A DNA stretch of 64,000 nt, taken from the NCBI RefSeq assembly GCF_003688995.1, contig NZ_PENI01000035.1:37032-101031 (forward strand). Direction: 5' to 3'. The DNA is from Streptomyces shenzhenensis (GTDB lineage Bacteria; Actinomycetota; Actinomycetes; Streptomycetales; Streptomycetaceae). Below, piece after piece: positions 17,093-28,498 of the stretch. The position numbers and the translations under genes are program-made. The stretch's first letter is position 1. Each line of letters begins with the position of its first letter. The notes beneath the pieces are model-generated. The model was not told the DNA's origin, did no database searches, and worked only from the letters and a program-made list of their open reading frames with translations.

Positions 17093-18961
17093 ATGTCGGA
17101 CAAGGTGCCGAGTCGAGCAAGCGTGGCGCGCCGCATACTCCGCGGCCCACGTCCCGAGGCAGTCCCCGCCCTGATCGGCCGGGCGTGCGCCCTCGTGGGC
17201 ATCCTGGACATCGCCGCGGGCGTCTTCCCGCGCTTCCGGCACAGCCGTATGCACGCGCTCGCCGAGGTACTGCCCGGCGCGCTCGGCCCGTTCGCCGCCG
17301 CGCTCTCGCTCAGCGTCGGCGTGCTGTTGCTGCTGCTCGCGCACGGCCTCAAACGGCGCAAACGACGGGCCTGGCGGGCCGCGGTCGCGCTGCTGCCGGC
17401 CGGCGCGGTCGCACAGTTCGCCTACCGGCACTCCGTCATCGGGGTGCTCATCTCGCTGGCGCTGCTCGTCCCGCTGCTGCGCCACCGCGGCGAGTTCGCG
17501 GCCCTGCCCGATCCGCGCAGCCGGTGGCGGGCGCTCGCCAACTTCGTCCTCATGGGCGCCGGTTCACTCGCCCTCGGGCTGGTCGTCGTCAGCGTCCACC
17601 CGAAGCGGACGATCGGCGACCCCAGCGTGGCCGACCGTCTGACGCACGTCCTGTACGGCCTGTTCGGCATCGAGGGACCGGTGAACTACCAGGGCAGCAC
17701 CTCCTGGACGGTCGCCTGCTCGCTCGGCGCCCTCGGCCTGCTCACCGCGATCACCACCATCTACCTCGCCTTCCGCCCGGAACACCCGGCCGCCCGGCTG
17801 ACCGAGGCGGACGAGGCCCGGCTGCGCGCCCTGCTGGCCAAGCACGGCGGGCGCGACTCCCTCGGCCACTTCGCGCTGCGCCGCGACAAAGCGGTCGTGT
17901 TCTCGCCCAGCGGCAAGGCGGCCGTGACCTATCGCGTCGTCTCCGGCGTGATGCTCGCCAGCGGCGACCCGATCGGCGACGTCGAGGCCTGGCCCGGCGC
18001 CATCGAACGGTTCATGGACGAGGCAAGGGCCCACTCCTGGACCCCCGCCGTGATGGGCTGTTCGGAGACCGGCGGCGAGGTGTGGACCCGGGAGACCGGC
18101 CTGGACGCGCTCGAACTCGGCGACGAGGCGGTGGTGGACGTCGCGGATTTCTCACTCGCCGGACGCGCGATGCGCAACGTCCGGCAGATGGTCAAGCGCA
18201 TCGAACGAGCCGGTTACGAAACCCGGGTACGGCGCATCCGTGACCTCGGCGAAGGCGAACTCGAACGCATCCGGCGGGCCGCGGAGGACTGGCGCGGCAC
18301 CGACACCGAGCGCGGCTTCTCCATGGCGCTCGGCCGCATCGGCGACCCGGCCGACGGCGACTGCCTGATCGCCACCGCGCACCGGGTCGACGGGCCGCCG
18401 GACGGCAACCCGCACAGGGCCGCGGCGGGCGACGGCCGGGCCGAGGACCAGCCAGGGCCGTACGGCGACCTGAAGGCCATCCTGCACTTCGTGCCCTGGG
18501 GCGGCGACGGCGTGTCCCTGGATCTGATGCGCCGCGACCGCACGGCCGACCCGGGCATGAACGAACTGCTCATCGTCGCCGCGCTCCAGGCGGCGCCGAA
18601 GCTCGGCATCACGCGGATCTCGCTCAACTTCGCCATGTTCCGCTCGGCCCTGGCCCGCGGCGAGAAGATCGGCGCAGGACCGGTGCTGCGTGCCTGGCGC
18701 GGGCTGCTGGTCTTCCTCTCACGCTGGTTCCAGATCGAGTCGCTGTACAAGTTCAACGCCAAGTTCCGGCCCCGCTGGGAGCCGCGGTTCGTCGTCTACC
18801 GCGCCTCAGGCGACCTGCCCCGCATCGGCTTCGCCGCCATGCAGGCGGAGGGCTTCGTCAACCTCGCCCTGCCGCTGCCCCGGTTCCTGCGGCGCCGCTC
18901 GGCCACCGCCGCCCGCCCGTGCGCCCACGGCATGGCGGAACGCGACATACGGGCCGCCTGA
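17093..18961 (+). CDS. MprF/LysX-like protein: membrane domain plus DUF2156 aminoacyl-lipid synthetase-type domain
   Basis: A 622-residue integral membrane protein. About seven hydrophobic helices lie in residues 20-230. A C-terminal DUF2156 (GNAT-fold) domain from about residue 245 shows FALRRDKAVVFSPSG, VMLASGDPIGD and the late KFNAKFRPRWEPRFVVY motif that is characteristic of lysyl-phosphatidylglycerol synthases. It may aminoacylate or flip phospholipids. ATG at 17093 is chosen over the in-frame ATG at 17018 because the 25 codons between them have only about half G/C at the third position, unlike coding sequence here. Confidence 0.85.
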   Translation: MSDKVPSRASVARRILRGPRPEAVPALIGRACALVGILDIAAGVFPRFRHSRMHALAEVLPGALGPFAAALSLSVGVLLLLLAHGLKRRKRRAWRAAVALLPAGAVAQFAYRHSVIGVLISLALLVPLLRHRGEFAALPDPRSRWRALANFVLMGAGSLALGLVVVSVHPKRTIGDPSVADRLTHVLYGLFGIEGPVNYQGSTSWTVACSLGALGLLTAITTIYLAFRPEHPAARLTEADEARLRALLAKHGGRDSLGHFALRRDKAVVFSPSGKAAVTYRVVSGVMLASGDPIGDVEAWPGAIERFMDEARAHSWTPAVMGCSETGGEVWTRETGLDALELGDEAVVDVADFSLAGRAMRNVRQMVKRIERAGYETRVRRIRDLGEGELERIRRAAEDWRGTDTERGFSMALGRIGDPADGDCLIATAHRVDGPPDGNPHRAAAGDGRAEDQPGPYGDLKAILHFVPWGGDGVSLDLMRRDRTADPGMNELLIVAALQAAPKLGITRISLNFAMFRSALARGEKIGAGPVLRAWRGLLVFLSRWFQIESLYKFNAKFRPRWEPRFVVYRASGDLPRIGFAAMQAEGFVNLALPLPRFLRRRSATAARPCAHGMAERDIRAA

Positions 18962-19082
18962 CCCGCACCGGCCCGCGCCCGCGACGGCACCGGGCCCCGC
19001 TCGTACCGCGGGCCGCCGGCCCCGGCCGTACCCGCCCGGACCGGCGGCCCTGATCGTCCCGCCCGGGGCCTACGCTGAGCGT

Positions 19083-20009
19083 ATGAGCAACCAGAGCGGG
19101 CGCGGCCGAGTGGCGGGCCTTCCGGCATGGGACCGGTGCGCGGTCATGGGCGTCGTGAACGTGACCCCCGACTCCTTCTCCGACGGCGGCCGCTACTTCG
19201 ACACGACCGCCGCCGTCAAACACGGACTCGACCTGGTCGCCGAGGGAGCCGACCTGATCGACGTCGGCGGCGAGTCCACCCGCCCGGGCGCCACCCGTGT
19301 CGACGAGGCCGAGGAACTCAGGCGCGTCGTCCCGGTCGTGCGCGGCCTCGCCGCCGAGGGCGTCACCGTCTCCGTCGACACCATGCGCGCCTCGGTCGCC
19401 GACCGGTCCCTCGCGGCCGGCGCCGCCCTCGTCAACGACGTCAGCGGCGGCCTCGCCGACCCCGCGATGATCCCGGTGGTGGCCGCGGCGGGCGCCCCCT
19501 TCGTCGTCATGCACTGGCGCGGCTTCCTGCAAGGCGGCAACATCCCCGGCGCGTACGACGACGTCGTCACCGAAGTCGTCGACGAACTCCACGCGCGCGT
19601 GCAGGCCGTCCTCGCCGGCGGCATCGCCGCCGACCGCATCGTCGTGGACCCCGGTCTCGGCTTCTCCAAGGAGGTCGAGCACGATCTCGCCCTCCTCGCC
19701 CACCTCGACCGCCTGCACGCCCTGGGCCACCCCCTGCTCGTCGCCGCCTCCCGCAAGCGGTTCCTCGGCCGGGTCCTGGCCGGCTCGGACGGGGCACCGC
19801 CGCCCGCCCGGGAGCGCGACGCCGCCACGGCCGCCGTCTCCGCACTCGCCGCGCAGGCCGGCGCCTGGGCCGTACGCGTCCACGAGGTACGCGCCACAGC
19901 GGACGCGGTCCGCGTGGCGCGCGCCGTGCAAGGAGCGCGCACGCCGGAGAACCCGGCGGACAGTGCGCCCGGCGCCCAGGACGCGCACGGCGCCGGTGAC
20001 GCCCGGTGA
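19083..20009 (+). CDS. folP: Dihydropteroate synthase
   Basis: Condenses dihydropterin pyrophosphate with p-aminobenzoate to dihydropteroate and is the sulfonamide target. The 308-residue protein has the signatures NVTPDSFSDGG, DVGGESTRPGA, NDVSGG, DPGLGFSK and SRKRFLG in order. The last 25 residues form a non-conserved Ala/Pro-rich tail. It is the first gene of a plus-strand folate block (folP, NTF2-like, folB, folK). The stop overlaps the next start (GTGA). Confidence 0.97.
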   Translation: MSNQSGRGRVAGLPAWDRCAVMGVVNVTPDSFSDGGRYFDTTAAVKHGLDLVAEGADLIDVGGESTRPGATRVDEAEELRRVVPVVRGLAAEGVTVSVDTMRASVADRSLAAGAALVNDVSGGLADPAMIPVVAAAGAPFVVMHWRGFLQGGNIPGAYDDVVTEVVDELHARVQAVLAGGIAADRIVVDPGLGFSKEVEHDLALLAHLDRLHALGHPLLVAASRKRFLGRVLAGSDGAPPPARERDAATAAVSALAAQAGAWAVRVHEVRATADAVRVARAVQGARTPENPADSAPGAQDAHGAGDAR

Positions 20010-20509
20010 GCGCCGCCCACACCGACGTCGAAGAGGTCACACAGGCCAACACCGCCTTCTACGAGGCGCTGGAACAGGGCGACTTCGAAGCCCTGTCCAC
20101 GCTCTGGCTCACCCCGACCGACCTGGGTGTCGACGAGGAGTACCACGACCCGGCGGACACCGGCGTGATCTCCTGCGTGCACCCCGGCTGGCCGGTGCTC
20201 ACCGGCCGCGGCGAGGTCCTCAGGTCGTATGCGCTGATCATGGCCAACACCGACTACATCCAGTTCTTCCTCACCGATGTGCATGTCTCCGTCACCGGCG
20301 ACACCGCCCTGGTCACCTGCACCGAGAACATCCTCAGCGGCGGTCCCGCCCCCGAGGCAGGCGCGGAACTCGGCCCCCTGGTCGGCCAACTCGTCATCGC
20401 CACGAATGTGTTCCGGCGCACATCCGACGGCTGGAAGCTCTGGTCGCACCACGCCTCCCAGGTTCTGGCCGAAAACAGCGAGGACGAGGACGACGACTCA
20501 CCGGCCTGA
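20006..20509 (+). CDS. NTF2/SnoaL-like protein
   Basis: A 167-residue protein with the cone-shaped NTF2-like pattern: an N-terminal helix (TQANTAFYEALEQGDFEAL) followed by beta strands ending in VTCTENILSG and VFRRTSDGWKLWSHHAS. The WKLWSHHAS ending is typical of SnoaL-like proteins that follow folP in actinomycetes. The function is unknown; catalytic residues are not evident. It overlaps folP by 4 bp and so is probably co-translated. A predicted hairpin follows the stop. Confidence 0.85.
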   Translation: MSAAHTDVEEVTQANTAFYEALEQGDFEALSTLWLTPTDLGVDEEYHDPADTGVISCVHPGWPVLTGRGEVLRSYALIMANTDYIQFFLTDVHVSVTGDTALVTCTENILSGGPAPEAGAELGPLVGQLVIATNVFRRTSDGWKLWSHHASQVLAENSEDEDDDSPA

Positions 20510-20552
20510 GCGGGTAGGCGCCTGCCAGGGACCGGGAAGTGGCCGACATCAC

Positions 20553-20598
20553 GAACCGGCGGCCGGGTCGGGCTACCGACCCATGAGCCGCCGGGTTC
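20553..20598 (+). terminator. Long imperfect hairpin between the NTF2-like gene and folB
   Basis: The inner stem GGGTCGG/CCGACCC (20565-20571 with 20576-20582, loop GCTA) is extended by the outer arms GAACCGGCGGC and GCCGCCGGGTTC with a bulge. No U tract follows. It may terminate or attenuate the folP message before folB, or protect the 3' end. Confidence 0.5.
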
Positions 20599-20756
20599 CC
20601 CAGGGGAAACACGCGATGAAACCTCCCGATCCCCGGCCGGACCGCCACCCCGTGGCCCGGTGCTGTCAGTGCCCGCAGGTAGATTCATGTGTGGCCGGAG
20701 TGCCGCCCGCACTCGGTAGGGACCGGCCGCCACCGACGATTGCAGGAGTGATTCGC

Positions 20757-21116
20757 GTGGATCGAGTCGCGTTGCGCGGTCTGAAGGCCCGCGGGCACCA
20801 CGGTGTGTTCCCCAAGGAACGCGAGGAGGGCCAGACCTTCATCGTCGACCTCGTCCTCGGCCTGGACATCCGGCCGGCCGCCGCCGACGACGACCTGACC
20901 AAGACCGTGCACTACGGCATCGTGGCCGAGGAGGTCGTGGCCATCGTCGAGGGCGAGCCGGTGAACCTCATCGAGACCCTCGCCGAGCGCATCGCCCAGA
21001 CCTGCCTGAAGCACGAAGGGGTCGAGGAGATCGAGGTCTGCGTCCACAAACCGGACGCGCCGATCACGGTGCCCTTCGACGACGTGACCGTCACCATCAC
21101 CCGGAGCCGAGTATGA
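20757..21116 (+). CDS. folB: Dihydroneopterin aldolase
   Basis: Cleaves 7,8-dihydroneopterin to the hydroxymethyl pterin used by FolK. The 119-residue length and the motifs GLKARGHHGVFPKEREEGQ, VHYGIVAEEV and the NLIETLAERIA segment with the general-base Glu and Lys (VHKPDAPI) fit the family. The GTG at 20757 is preceded by GCAGGAG at proper spacing, which decides the start over upstream open codons. It overlaps folK by 4 bp. Confidence 0.96.
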   Translation: MDRVALRGLKARGHHGVFPKEREEGQTFIVDLVLGLDIRPAAADDDLTKTVHYGIVAEEVVAIVEGEPVNLIETLAERIAQTCLKHEGVEEIEVCVHKPDAPITVPFDDVTVTITRSRV

Positions 21117-21724
21117 CCGCATCCTTCACGCACGGTCCGAGCGACCCGACCGTACAGCCGGTGCCCGCCTCCGTCGTCGAGCAGGTCGACGCCGCCGACA
21201 CCACCCTGCAGAACCCCAAACGCGCCGTGATCTCCCTCGGCTCCAACCTCGGCAACCGGCTGGAGACCCTCCAGGGCGCCGTCGACGCCCTGGAGGACAC
21301 CCCGGGCGTCCGCATCAAAGCGGTCTCCCCGGTGTACGAGACACAACCGTGGGGCGTGGCACCCGGCAGCCAGCCCTCGTACTTCAACGCGGTGGTGGTG
21401 CTGAAGACCACCCTCCCGCCGTCCTCCCTGCTGGAGCGGGCACACGCGGTCGAGGAGGCCTTCCATCGGGTGCGGGACGAGCACTGGGGCCCGCGCACCC
21501 TGGACGTGGACATCGTGGCGTACGCCGACATCGTCTCCGACGACCCGCAGCTCACCCTGCCCCACCCGCGCGCGCACGAACGCGCCTTCGTGCTGGCGCC
21601 CTGGCACGATCTGGACCCCGACGCCCGGCTCCCCGGCCGCGGCTCCGTCGCCGACCTCCTCGGCGCCGTCACCCGCAACGGCGTCGAAGCGCGCACGGAC
21701 CTGGAACTCCGACTGCCCGAGTAG
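21113..21724 (+). CDS. folK: 2-amino-4-hydroxy-6-hydroxymethyldihydropteridine diphosphokinase
   Basis: Transfers pyrophosphate from ATP to the pterin alcohol, giving the FolP substrate. After a 38-residue N-terminal extension the HPPK core begins at VISLGSNLGNR, with VYETQPWGV, the signature GPRTLDVDIV and PHPRAHERAFVLAP. The 203-residue length is longer than typical 160-residue HPPK only because of that extension. It overlaps folB and lies 83 bp before the DUF3180 gene. Confidence 0.96.
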   Translation: MTASFTHGPSDPTVQPVPASVVEQVDAADTTLQNPKRAVISLGSNLGNRLETLQGAVDALEDTPGVRIKAVSPVYETQPWGVAPGSQPSYFNAVVVLKTTLPPSSLLERAHAVEEAFHRVRDEHWGPRTLDVDIVAYADIVSDDPQLTLPHPRAHERAFVLAPWHDLDPDARLPGRGSVADLLGAVTRNGVEARTDLELRLPE

Positions 21725-21807
21725 TCGTTAAGGTCGAGACGACCACGGGACGGACACACTGAGGTGGGCCGCCCACGACCACAGTCCGGGGGAGCTGAAC
21801 ACACACC

Positions 21808-22296
21808 GTGAGAGAGCTGCGCATCAGGGTGCTGGCCGGCGTGTTCGTCGCCGCAGGAGTGCTGTCCTGGGCGGGCGCCCGCCTGTGGAACTCGGTGGGG
21901 ACACTGCCCAGCGTGCCCCTGGCCGCCCCCATCGTCCTCGCCCTGATCGCGGCGGTCCTGCTGTCCACGGCGCTGTCGCTGCGCGCCCGCCTCAAGGCCC
22001 AGCGGGAACGGCGTCCCGGCGCCAAGGGCGTCGACCCGCTGATGGCCGCCCGCGCGGTCGTCTTCGGCCAGGCCAGTGCCCTGGTGGCCGCCCTCGTCGC
22101 CGGGATGTACGGCGGCACGGGCGTCTTCCTCCTGGAGATCCTCGACATCCCCGCCCGCCGCGACCAGGCCTTCTACGCCGGCTTCTCCGTCCTGGCCGGC
22201 ATCGCCGTCATAGTGGCCGCCCTCTTCCTGGAACGCGTCTGCAAACTCCCCGAGGACGACGACCACAACAACACCGGCGCGGAACCGGTGGCCTGA
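21808..22296 (+). CDS. DUF3180 membrane protein
   Basis: A 162-residue protein with four predicted transmembrane helices (about residues 7-24, 33-53, 80-100, 115-140) and an acidic cytoplasmic tail. It belongs to the DUF3180 family, which in actinobacteria follows folK almost invariably; the function is unknown. The GTG start is preceded by GGGGGAGCTG about 10 bp upstream. It is convergent with folE, with a 128-bp gap in which I see nothing distinctive. Confidence 0.85.
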   Translation: MRELRIRVLAGVFVAAGVLSWAGARLWNSVGTLPSVPLAAPIVLALIAAVLLSTALSLRARLKAQRERRPGAKGVDPLMAARAVVFGQASALVAALVAGMYGGTGVFLLEILDIPARRDQAFYAGFSVLAGIAVIVAALFLERVCKLPEDDDHNNTGAEPVA

Positions 22297-22424
22297 CGGC
22301 TACCGGGGTTGCCGCACAAGGTGGCCGTTGACCAGGAAGGTTCCCCGCCGGGCCCAGGCATCCGAAATGTACACACGTGAAATGCCGTCACCGGAATTCG
22401 GCCCGCACGCGGGACGTCGACCGG

Positions 22425-23030
22425 TCAACGCGCCAGTATCAGGCTCATGGCCTCGGCACGGGTCGTGGCGTCCCTGAGCTGACCGCGCACGGCTGACGTC
22501 GTGGTCTTGGCACCGGGCTTGCGGATGCCGCGCACGGACATGCACATGTGCTCGGCCTCGATGACGACGATCACGCCCCGGGCCTCAAGGATCCGCACGA
22601 GGGAGTCGGCGATCTGCGTGGTGAGCCGTTCCTGCACCTGCAGACGACGGGCGAATACCTCCACCAGGCGCGCCAGCTTCGACAAACCGGTGATCTTGCC
22701 GCTCTCGGCCGGAATGTACCCAACATGCGCTACGCCATGAAATGGCAGCAGATGATGTTCACAGAGCGACACGATCTCGATGTCCTTCACCAGGACCATC
22801 TCGTCATGCCCCAGATCGAACGTCGTCGTCAGAACATCTTCAGGCTCCTGTTTCAGCCCTGCCAGCAACTCCCGGTACGCCCGCGCCACCCGGGCCGGGG
22901 TCTCCCTCAGGCCCTCGCGGTCCGGGTCCTCGCCGACCGCGATCAGGAGTTCCCGTACGGCGTTCTCGGCGCGCTTCTCGTCGAACTCGCCGATGGTGCC
23001 CTCGCCGTCCAAGGTCACGGGGTCGGTCAT
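22425..23030 (-). CDS. folE: GTP cyclohydrolase I
   Basis: Converts GTP to dihydroneopterin triphosphate, the entry step of folate synthesis. The 201-residue protein shows the zinc and active-site motif SLCEHHLLPFHG, the KITGLSKLARLVEVFARR signature, QERLTTQIAD and the second cysteine region EAEHMCMSVRGIRKPG. It follows ftsH on the minus strand, an arrangement common in actinobacteria, but a strong 18-bp hairpin separates the two genes. Only 40 bp lie between that hairpin and the ATG, so folE depends on readthrough or on a very close promoter. Confidence 0.97.
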   Translation of the reverse strand: MTDPVTLDGEGTIGEFDEKRAENAVRELLIAVGEDPDREGLRETPARVARAYRELLAGLKQEPEDVLTTTFDLGHDEMVLVKDIEIVSLCEHHLLPFHGVAHVGYIPAESGKITGLSKLARLVEVFARRLQVQERLTTQIADSLVRILEARGVIVVIEAEHMCMSVRGIRKPGAKTTTSAVRGQLRDATTRAEAMSLILAR

Positions 23031-23070
23031 GGGGTACCTCGTTCCTGTCGCTCACATGCGGACATAAGGA

Positions 23071-23113
23071 AATGCCGCGCCCCCCAGGCTAGAACCCTGG
23101 GGGGCGCGGCATT
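23071..23113 (-). terminator. Perfect 18-bp stem hairpin between ftsH and folE
   Basis: Arms 23071-23088 and 23096-23113 are exact inverted repeats (core GCCGCGCCCCCCAGG) with a 7-base loop. On the minus strand it lies 48 bp after the ftsH stop and is followed by TTTCCTTATG, a weak T-rich tract. It should act as a terminator or attenuator of the ftsH message. Confidence 0.8.
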
Positions 23114-23160
23114 CATTCCGGGGTTGGTGCGGCCACCGGGGCCGCACCATCCGCGGGCGG

Positions 23161-25200
<2,040 letters not shown>

Positions 25201-25387
25201 CCATACGGAGCGGTGTCGCCCCGTCCCTCCTGCCATAGTGAGTTTGATAAGACAGTTCTTCTGACGGTACCCCAGCATTGTCGCCCGCTGTGGCACGGAC
25301 GGCTGGCATTCCCGTCTCTGCATGCTCCAACGGCGCGAAACCCGCTGGGGTTCCCGATCGTCTTACAGCGTCGGCCCCGGATGAGGC

Positions 25388-25948
25388 TCAGCCGCCGTAG
25401 ACATGAGGCGCGAGCGTACCGACGAACGGGAGATTGCGGTACTTCTCGGCGTAGTCGAGCCCGTAACCGACGACGAACTCGTTGGGGATGTCGAATCCGA
25501 CCCACTCCACATCGATGGCGACTTTGGCGGCCTCGGGCTTGCGCAGCAGCGTGCACACCTTGAGGGTGGCGGGCTCGCGCGAGCCGAGGTTGGAGATCAG
25601 CCAGGACAGGGTCAGGCCGGAGTCGATGATGTCCTCGACGACAAGGACGTGCTTGCCCTTGATGTCGGTGTCGAGGTCCTTGAGGATCCGCACGACGCCG
25701 GAGGACTGGGTGCCCGCGCCGTAGGAGGACACGGCCATCCAGTCCATGGTGACGGGGGTGGACAGTGCCCGGGCGAGGTCCGCCATGACCATCACGGCAC
25801 CCTTGAGGACACCGACGATCAGCAGGTCCTTGCCCGCGTACTCCGCGTCGATCTTCGCGGCCAGCTCGACCAGCTTCGCGTCGATCTCTTCCTTGGTGAT
25901 GAGCACCTGCTGGAGGTCCCCACCCATGTCTTTCGCGTCCACCCGCAT
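25388..25948 (-). CDS. hpt: Hypoxanthine phosphoribosyltransferase
   Basis: Salvages hypoxanthine and guanine to IMP/GMP with PRPP. The 186-residue protein has the PRPP-binding motif VLVVEDIIDSGLTLSWL, the VGVLKGAVMVMADLAR loop and the purine-contact segment VGFDIPNEFVVGYGLDYAEKYR split across its end. ATG at 25948 is the normal start (MRVDAKDMGG); a GTG one codon earlier is possible. It lies 62 bp after tilS and 187 bp before ftsH, the conserved tilS-hpt-ftsH order. Confidence 0.95.
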   Translation of the reverse strand: MRVDAKDMGGDLQQVLITKEEIDAKLVELAAKIDAEYAGKDLLIVGVLKGAVMVMADLARALSTPVTMDWMAVSSYGAGTQSSGVVRILKDLDTDIKGKHVLVVEDIIDSGLTLSWLISNLGSREPATLKVCTLLRKPEAAKVAIDVEWVGFDIPNEFVVGYGLDYAEKYRNLPFVGTLAPHVYGG

Positions 25949-26010
25949 CACTTTCGGTCGTCCCGCAGTTACGGCTCCGGCCCGTCCGGTCCCCCCGCGG
26001 AGGGTGGGAT

Positions 26011-27078
26011 TCAGCCTTGCCGAATCACCAGTCTGCCACCCTGGCGCTGGGCCACGACCTTGCCCGGGAGGTTGATGGCTCCCTGGCCGCGCCAGCCGGT
26101 GATCAGGCGGTCGACTTCCTCGATGTGGCGGGCGAACAGCGAACCGGCCGGTGCGCCGGCCTCGATGGCGGCGCTGCGCAGGACACGGCGGCGCACGGCG
26201 GGCGGCAGCGCGTAGAGCTTGGCGCACTCCAGGAGCCCGGTGGCGTCGCGTACGGCGGTCGCGGCCTGGACGGCCCAGGCGTCGAGGGCGTCGGCGTCGT
26301 CGCGGGACAGTTGCGCCGTTCGGGCGAGCGCTTCGACGACGCCTTTGCCGAGTGCCTTCTCCAGGGCGGGCAGGCCTTCGTGGCGGAGCCGGGAACGTGT
26401 GTACGCCGGATCCGCGTTGTGCGGGTCGTCCCAGACCGGCAGGGACTGGACCATGCAGGCTTTGCGGGCGGTCTGCCGGTCGAGGTGGAGGAAGGGACGA
26501 CGGTAACGGCCGCCGGCCCCCGAGACCGCGGCCATTCCGGACAGGGAGCGGATGCCGGAACCCCGGGCGAGGCCGAGCAGGACGGTTTCGGCTTGATCGT
26601 CGCGGGTATGGCCGAGCAGGATCGCTTCGGCACCGTGGTGGTCGGCGGCGGCGTCGAGGGCGGCGTAGCGGGCGTCGCGGGCGGCCGCTTCGGGCCCGCC
26701 CGTGCGGCCGACGCGCACGGCGACTGACTCGACCGGGTCCAGGCCGAGTTCGCGCAGCCGCAGCACGACCTCGCCGGCGCGGGCGTCGGAGCCCGGCTGG
26801 AGGCCGTGGTCGACGGTGACGCCGCCGGCGCGGATGCCGAGTTTGGGGGCTTCGAAGGCGAGAGCGGAGGCGAGCGCCATGGAGTCGGCGCCGCCTGAGC
26901 ACGCCACGAGCACGAGCGGGGAGGAGGGAGGCTCGTGCCCGGCGCGGTGGCCGCCGGTGTACGCACCCGTGCGCCGGGGGGCGGGCCGCGGGGTCGCGGG
27001 TTCGTCGTCGGTGAGGATGTCGTGGAGGACGCGGCGGACCGCCAGGCGTATCGCCGCGACCGCAGGATGGGGACCCAT
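26011..27078 (-). CDS. tilS: tRNA(Ile)-lysidine synthetase
   Basis: Modifies C34 of the CAU-anticodon tRNA(Ile) to lysidine so that it reads AUA and is charged with isoleucine. The 355-residue protein has the PP-loop ATPase motif ACSGGADSMALASAL near residue 60 and LGHTRDDQAETVLL. A non-conserved Arg/Pro-rich N-terminal stretch precedes the core. The C-terminal zinc/tRNA-binding extension found in longer TilS proteins is short here, as usual in actinobacteria. Confidence 0.93.
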   Translation of the reverse strand: MGPHPAVAAIRLAVRRVLHDILTDDEPATPRPAPRRTGAYTGGHRAGHEPPSSPLVLVACSGGADSMALASALAFEAPKLGIRAGGVTVDHGLQPGSDARAGEVVLRLRELGLDPVESVAVRVGRTGGPEAAARDARYAALDAAADHHGAEAILLGHTRDDQAETVLLGLARGSGIRSLSGMAAVSGAGGRYRRPFLHLDRQTARKACMVQSLPVWDDPHNADPAYTRSRLRHEGLPALEKALGKGVVEALARTAQLSRDDADALDAWAVQAATAVRDATGLLECAKLYALPPAVRRRVLRSAAIEAGAPAGSLFARHIEEVDRLITGWRGQGAINLPGKVVAQRQGGRLVIRQG

Positions 27079-27271
27079 GTCCGGTTCCCTTCATGAAGTT
27101 TTCGGGGGGTGAACCCGAGGTTCGGTCACTCAGAGTGTGTAGATGGTGACAGAAGCGGGCCGTTCCCCGAGCATTGCACGCCTACCCATGGCACACGGTC
27201 CCTCGGACGGGTGATTGAAGGGGCGTTCGCCTGCCGTAGGCCGGATTCCTTTCACAACGGCCCCCTGCGGT

Positions 27272-28405
27272 TCACGACTCGGGCCTGCTGTGCACCCGTG
27301 CGATCCAGTCCGCCGGTTTGGCGATCTCCGCCTTGGTCGGCAGGGTGTTCGGGGACGTCCACACCCGGTTGAAGCCGTCCATGTCGACCTGGTCGACGAC
27401 GGCTCGTACGAAGCGCTCGCCGTCCCGGTACTGCTTGAGTTTGGCGTCCAGACCGAGCAGCTTGCGCAGGGCCATGTCCAGCCGGGAGGCGCCCTTGGCG
27501 CGGCGCTGCTGGAACTTCTCGCGGATCTCGGCGACGGTCGGCACGACGTCCGGGCCGACCCCGTCCATCACGAAGTCGGCGTGCCCCTCCAGCAGGGACA
27601 TCACGGCGGTGAGCCGGCCCAGGATCTCCCGCTGGGCCGGGGTCTGCACGAGTTCCACGAAGGACCGGCCGCCGTCGTCCTCCTCGGCCTCGGGGCGCCC
27701 GCCGGCCAGCGACTGGGCGGCCTCGCGGATCCGCTCCAGGACGGTCATGGGGTCGACGTCGGTCTCCGCGAGGAACGACTGGATCTCGCCCTCCAGGTGG
27801 TCGCGCAGCCAGGGCACCGCGGAGAACTGCGTGCGGTGGGTCTCCTCGTGCAGGCACACCCACAGCCGGAAGTCGTGCGGCCGTACGTCGAGCTCGCGCT
27901 CCACGTGGACGATGTTCGGGGCGACCAGCAGCAGCCGGCCGCCGCCGTTCCCGCCTGCCGGGAGGTCCCGGGCGGCGGGGGCGAAGGTCTCGTACTGGCC
28001 GAGGACGCGGGAGGCCAGGAAGGACAGCAGCATGCCGAGTTCGACGCCGGTGACCTTGCCGCCGACGGCGCCGAGGACCGCGCCGCCCGGGGTGCTGCCG
28101 CGCCGCTCCTCCATCTTGTCGAGCAGCGGTTTGAGGATCTCCCGGAACCCGGCGACGTTCGCCCGGACCCAGCCGGGGCGGTCGACCACGAGGACGGGGG
28201 TGTCGTGGGTGTCCTCGGTGCCCATACGAGTGAAACCCCGGACGTGCTTCTCCGAGGCCTTCGCGTGCCGGCGCAGCTCCGCGACGACGGCCCGGGCCTC
28301 GTCGCGGCTCACCTCGGGCCCCGGCCGCACGAGCCGGGTCGCGGTCGCGACCGCGAGATTCCAGTCGACCATCCCAGAAGAGGGGGCACCGCCGATGCTC
28401 GTCAT
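27272..28405 (-). CDS. DUF2342 zinc-dependent metalloprotease-like protein
   Basis: A 377-residue protein of the DUF2342/coenzyme F420 biosynthesis-associated family. The HExxH-type motif is HEETHRTQF, embedded in VCLHEETHR, and a second conserved region EGHADFVMDGVG resembles the downstream acidic ligand of zincin proteases. Substrate unknown. It lies between dacB and tilS, a conserved order in actinobacteria, which hints at a cell-envelope or housekeeping role. The start ATG at 28405 precedes MVDWNLAVATA; a 193-bp gap to tilS shows no clear feature. Confidence 0.87.
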   Translation of the reverse strand: MTSIGGAPSSGMVDWNLAVATATRLVRPGPEVSRDEARAVVAELRRHAKASEKHVRGFTRMGTEDTHDTPVLVVDRPGWVRANVAGFREILKPLLDKMEERRGSTPGGAVLGAVGGKVTGVELGMLLSFLASRVLGQYETFAPAARDLPAGGNGGGRLLLVAPNIVHVERELDVRPHDFRLWVCLHEETHRTQFSAVPWLRDHLEGEIQSFLAETDVDPMTVLERIREAAQSLAGGRPEAEEDDGGRSFVELVQTPAQREILGRLTAVMSLLEGHADFVMDGVGPDVVPTVAEIREKFQQRRAKGASRLDMALRKLLGLDAKLKQYRDGERFVRAVVDQVDMDGFNRVWTSPNTLPTKAEIAKPADWIARVHSRPES

Positions 28406-28498
28406 GCAACAACGGTACGTGAGCGCCCCGCCTCGGGGCAGACCACGCAGCGAAGCACAACAACCGACATCACCCCCAATGCCCACCCCACCAGAACA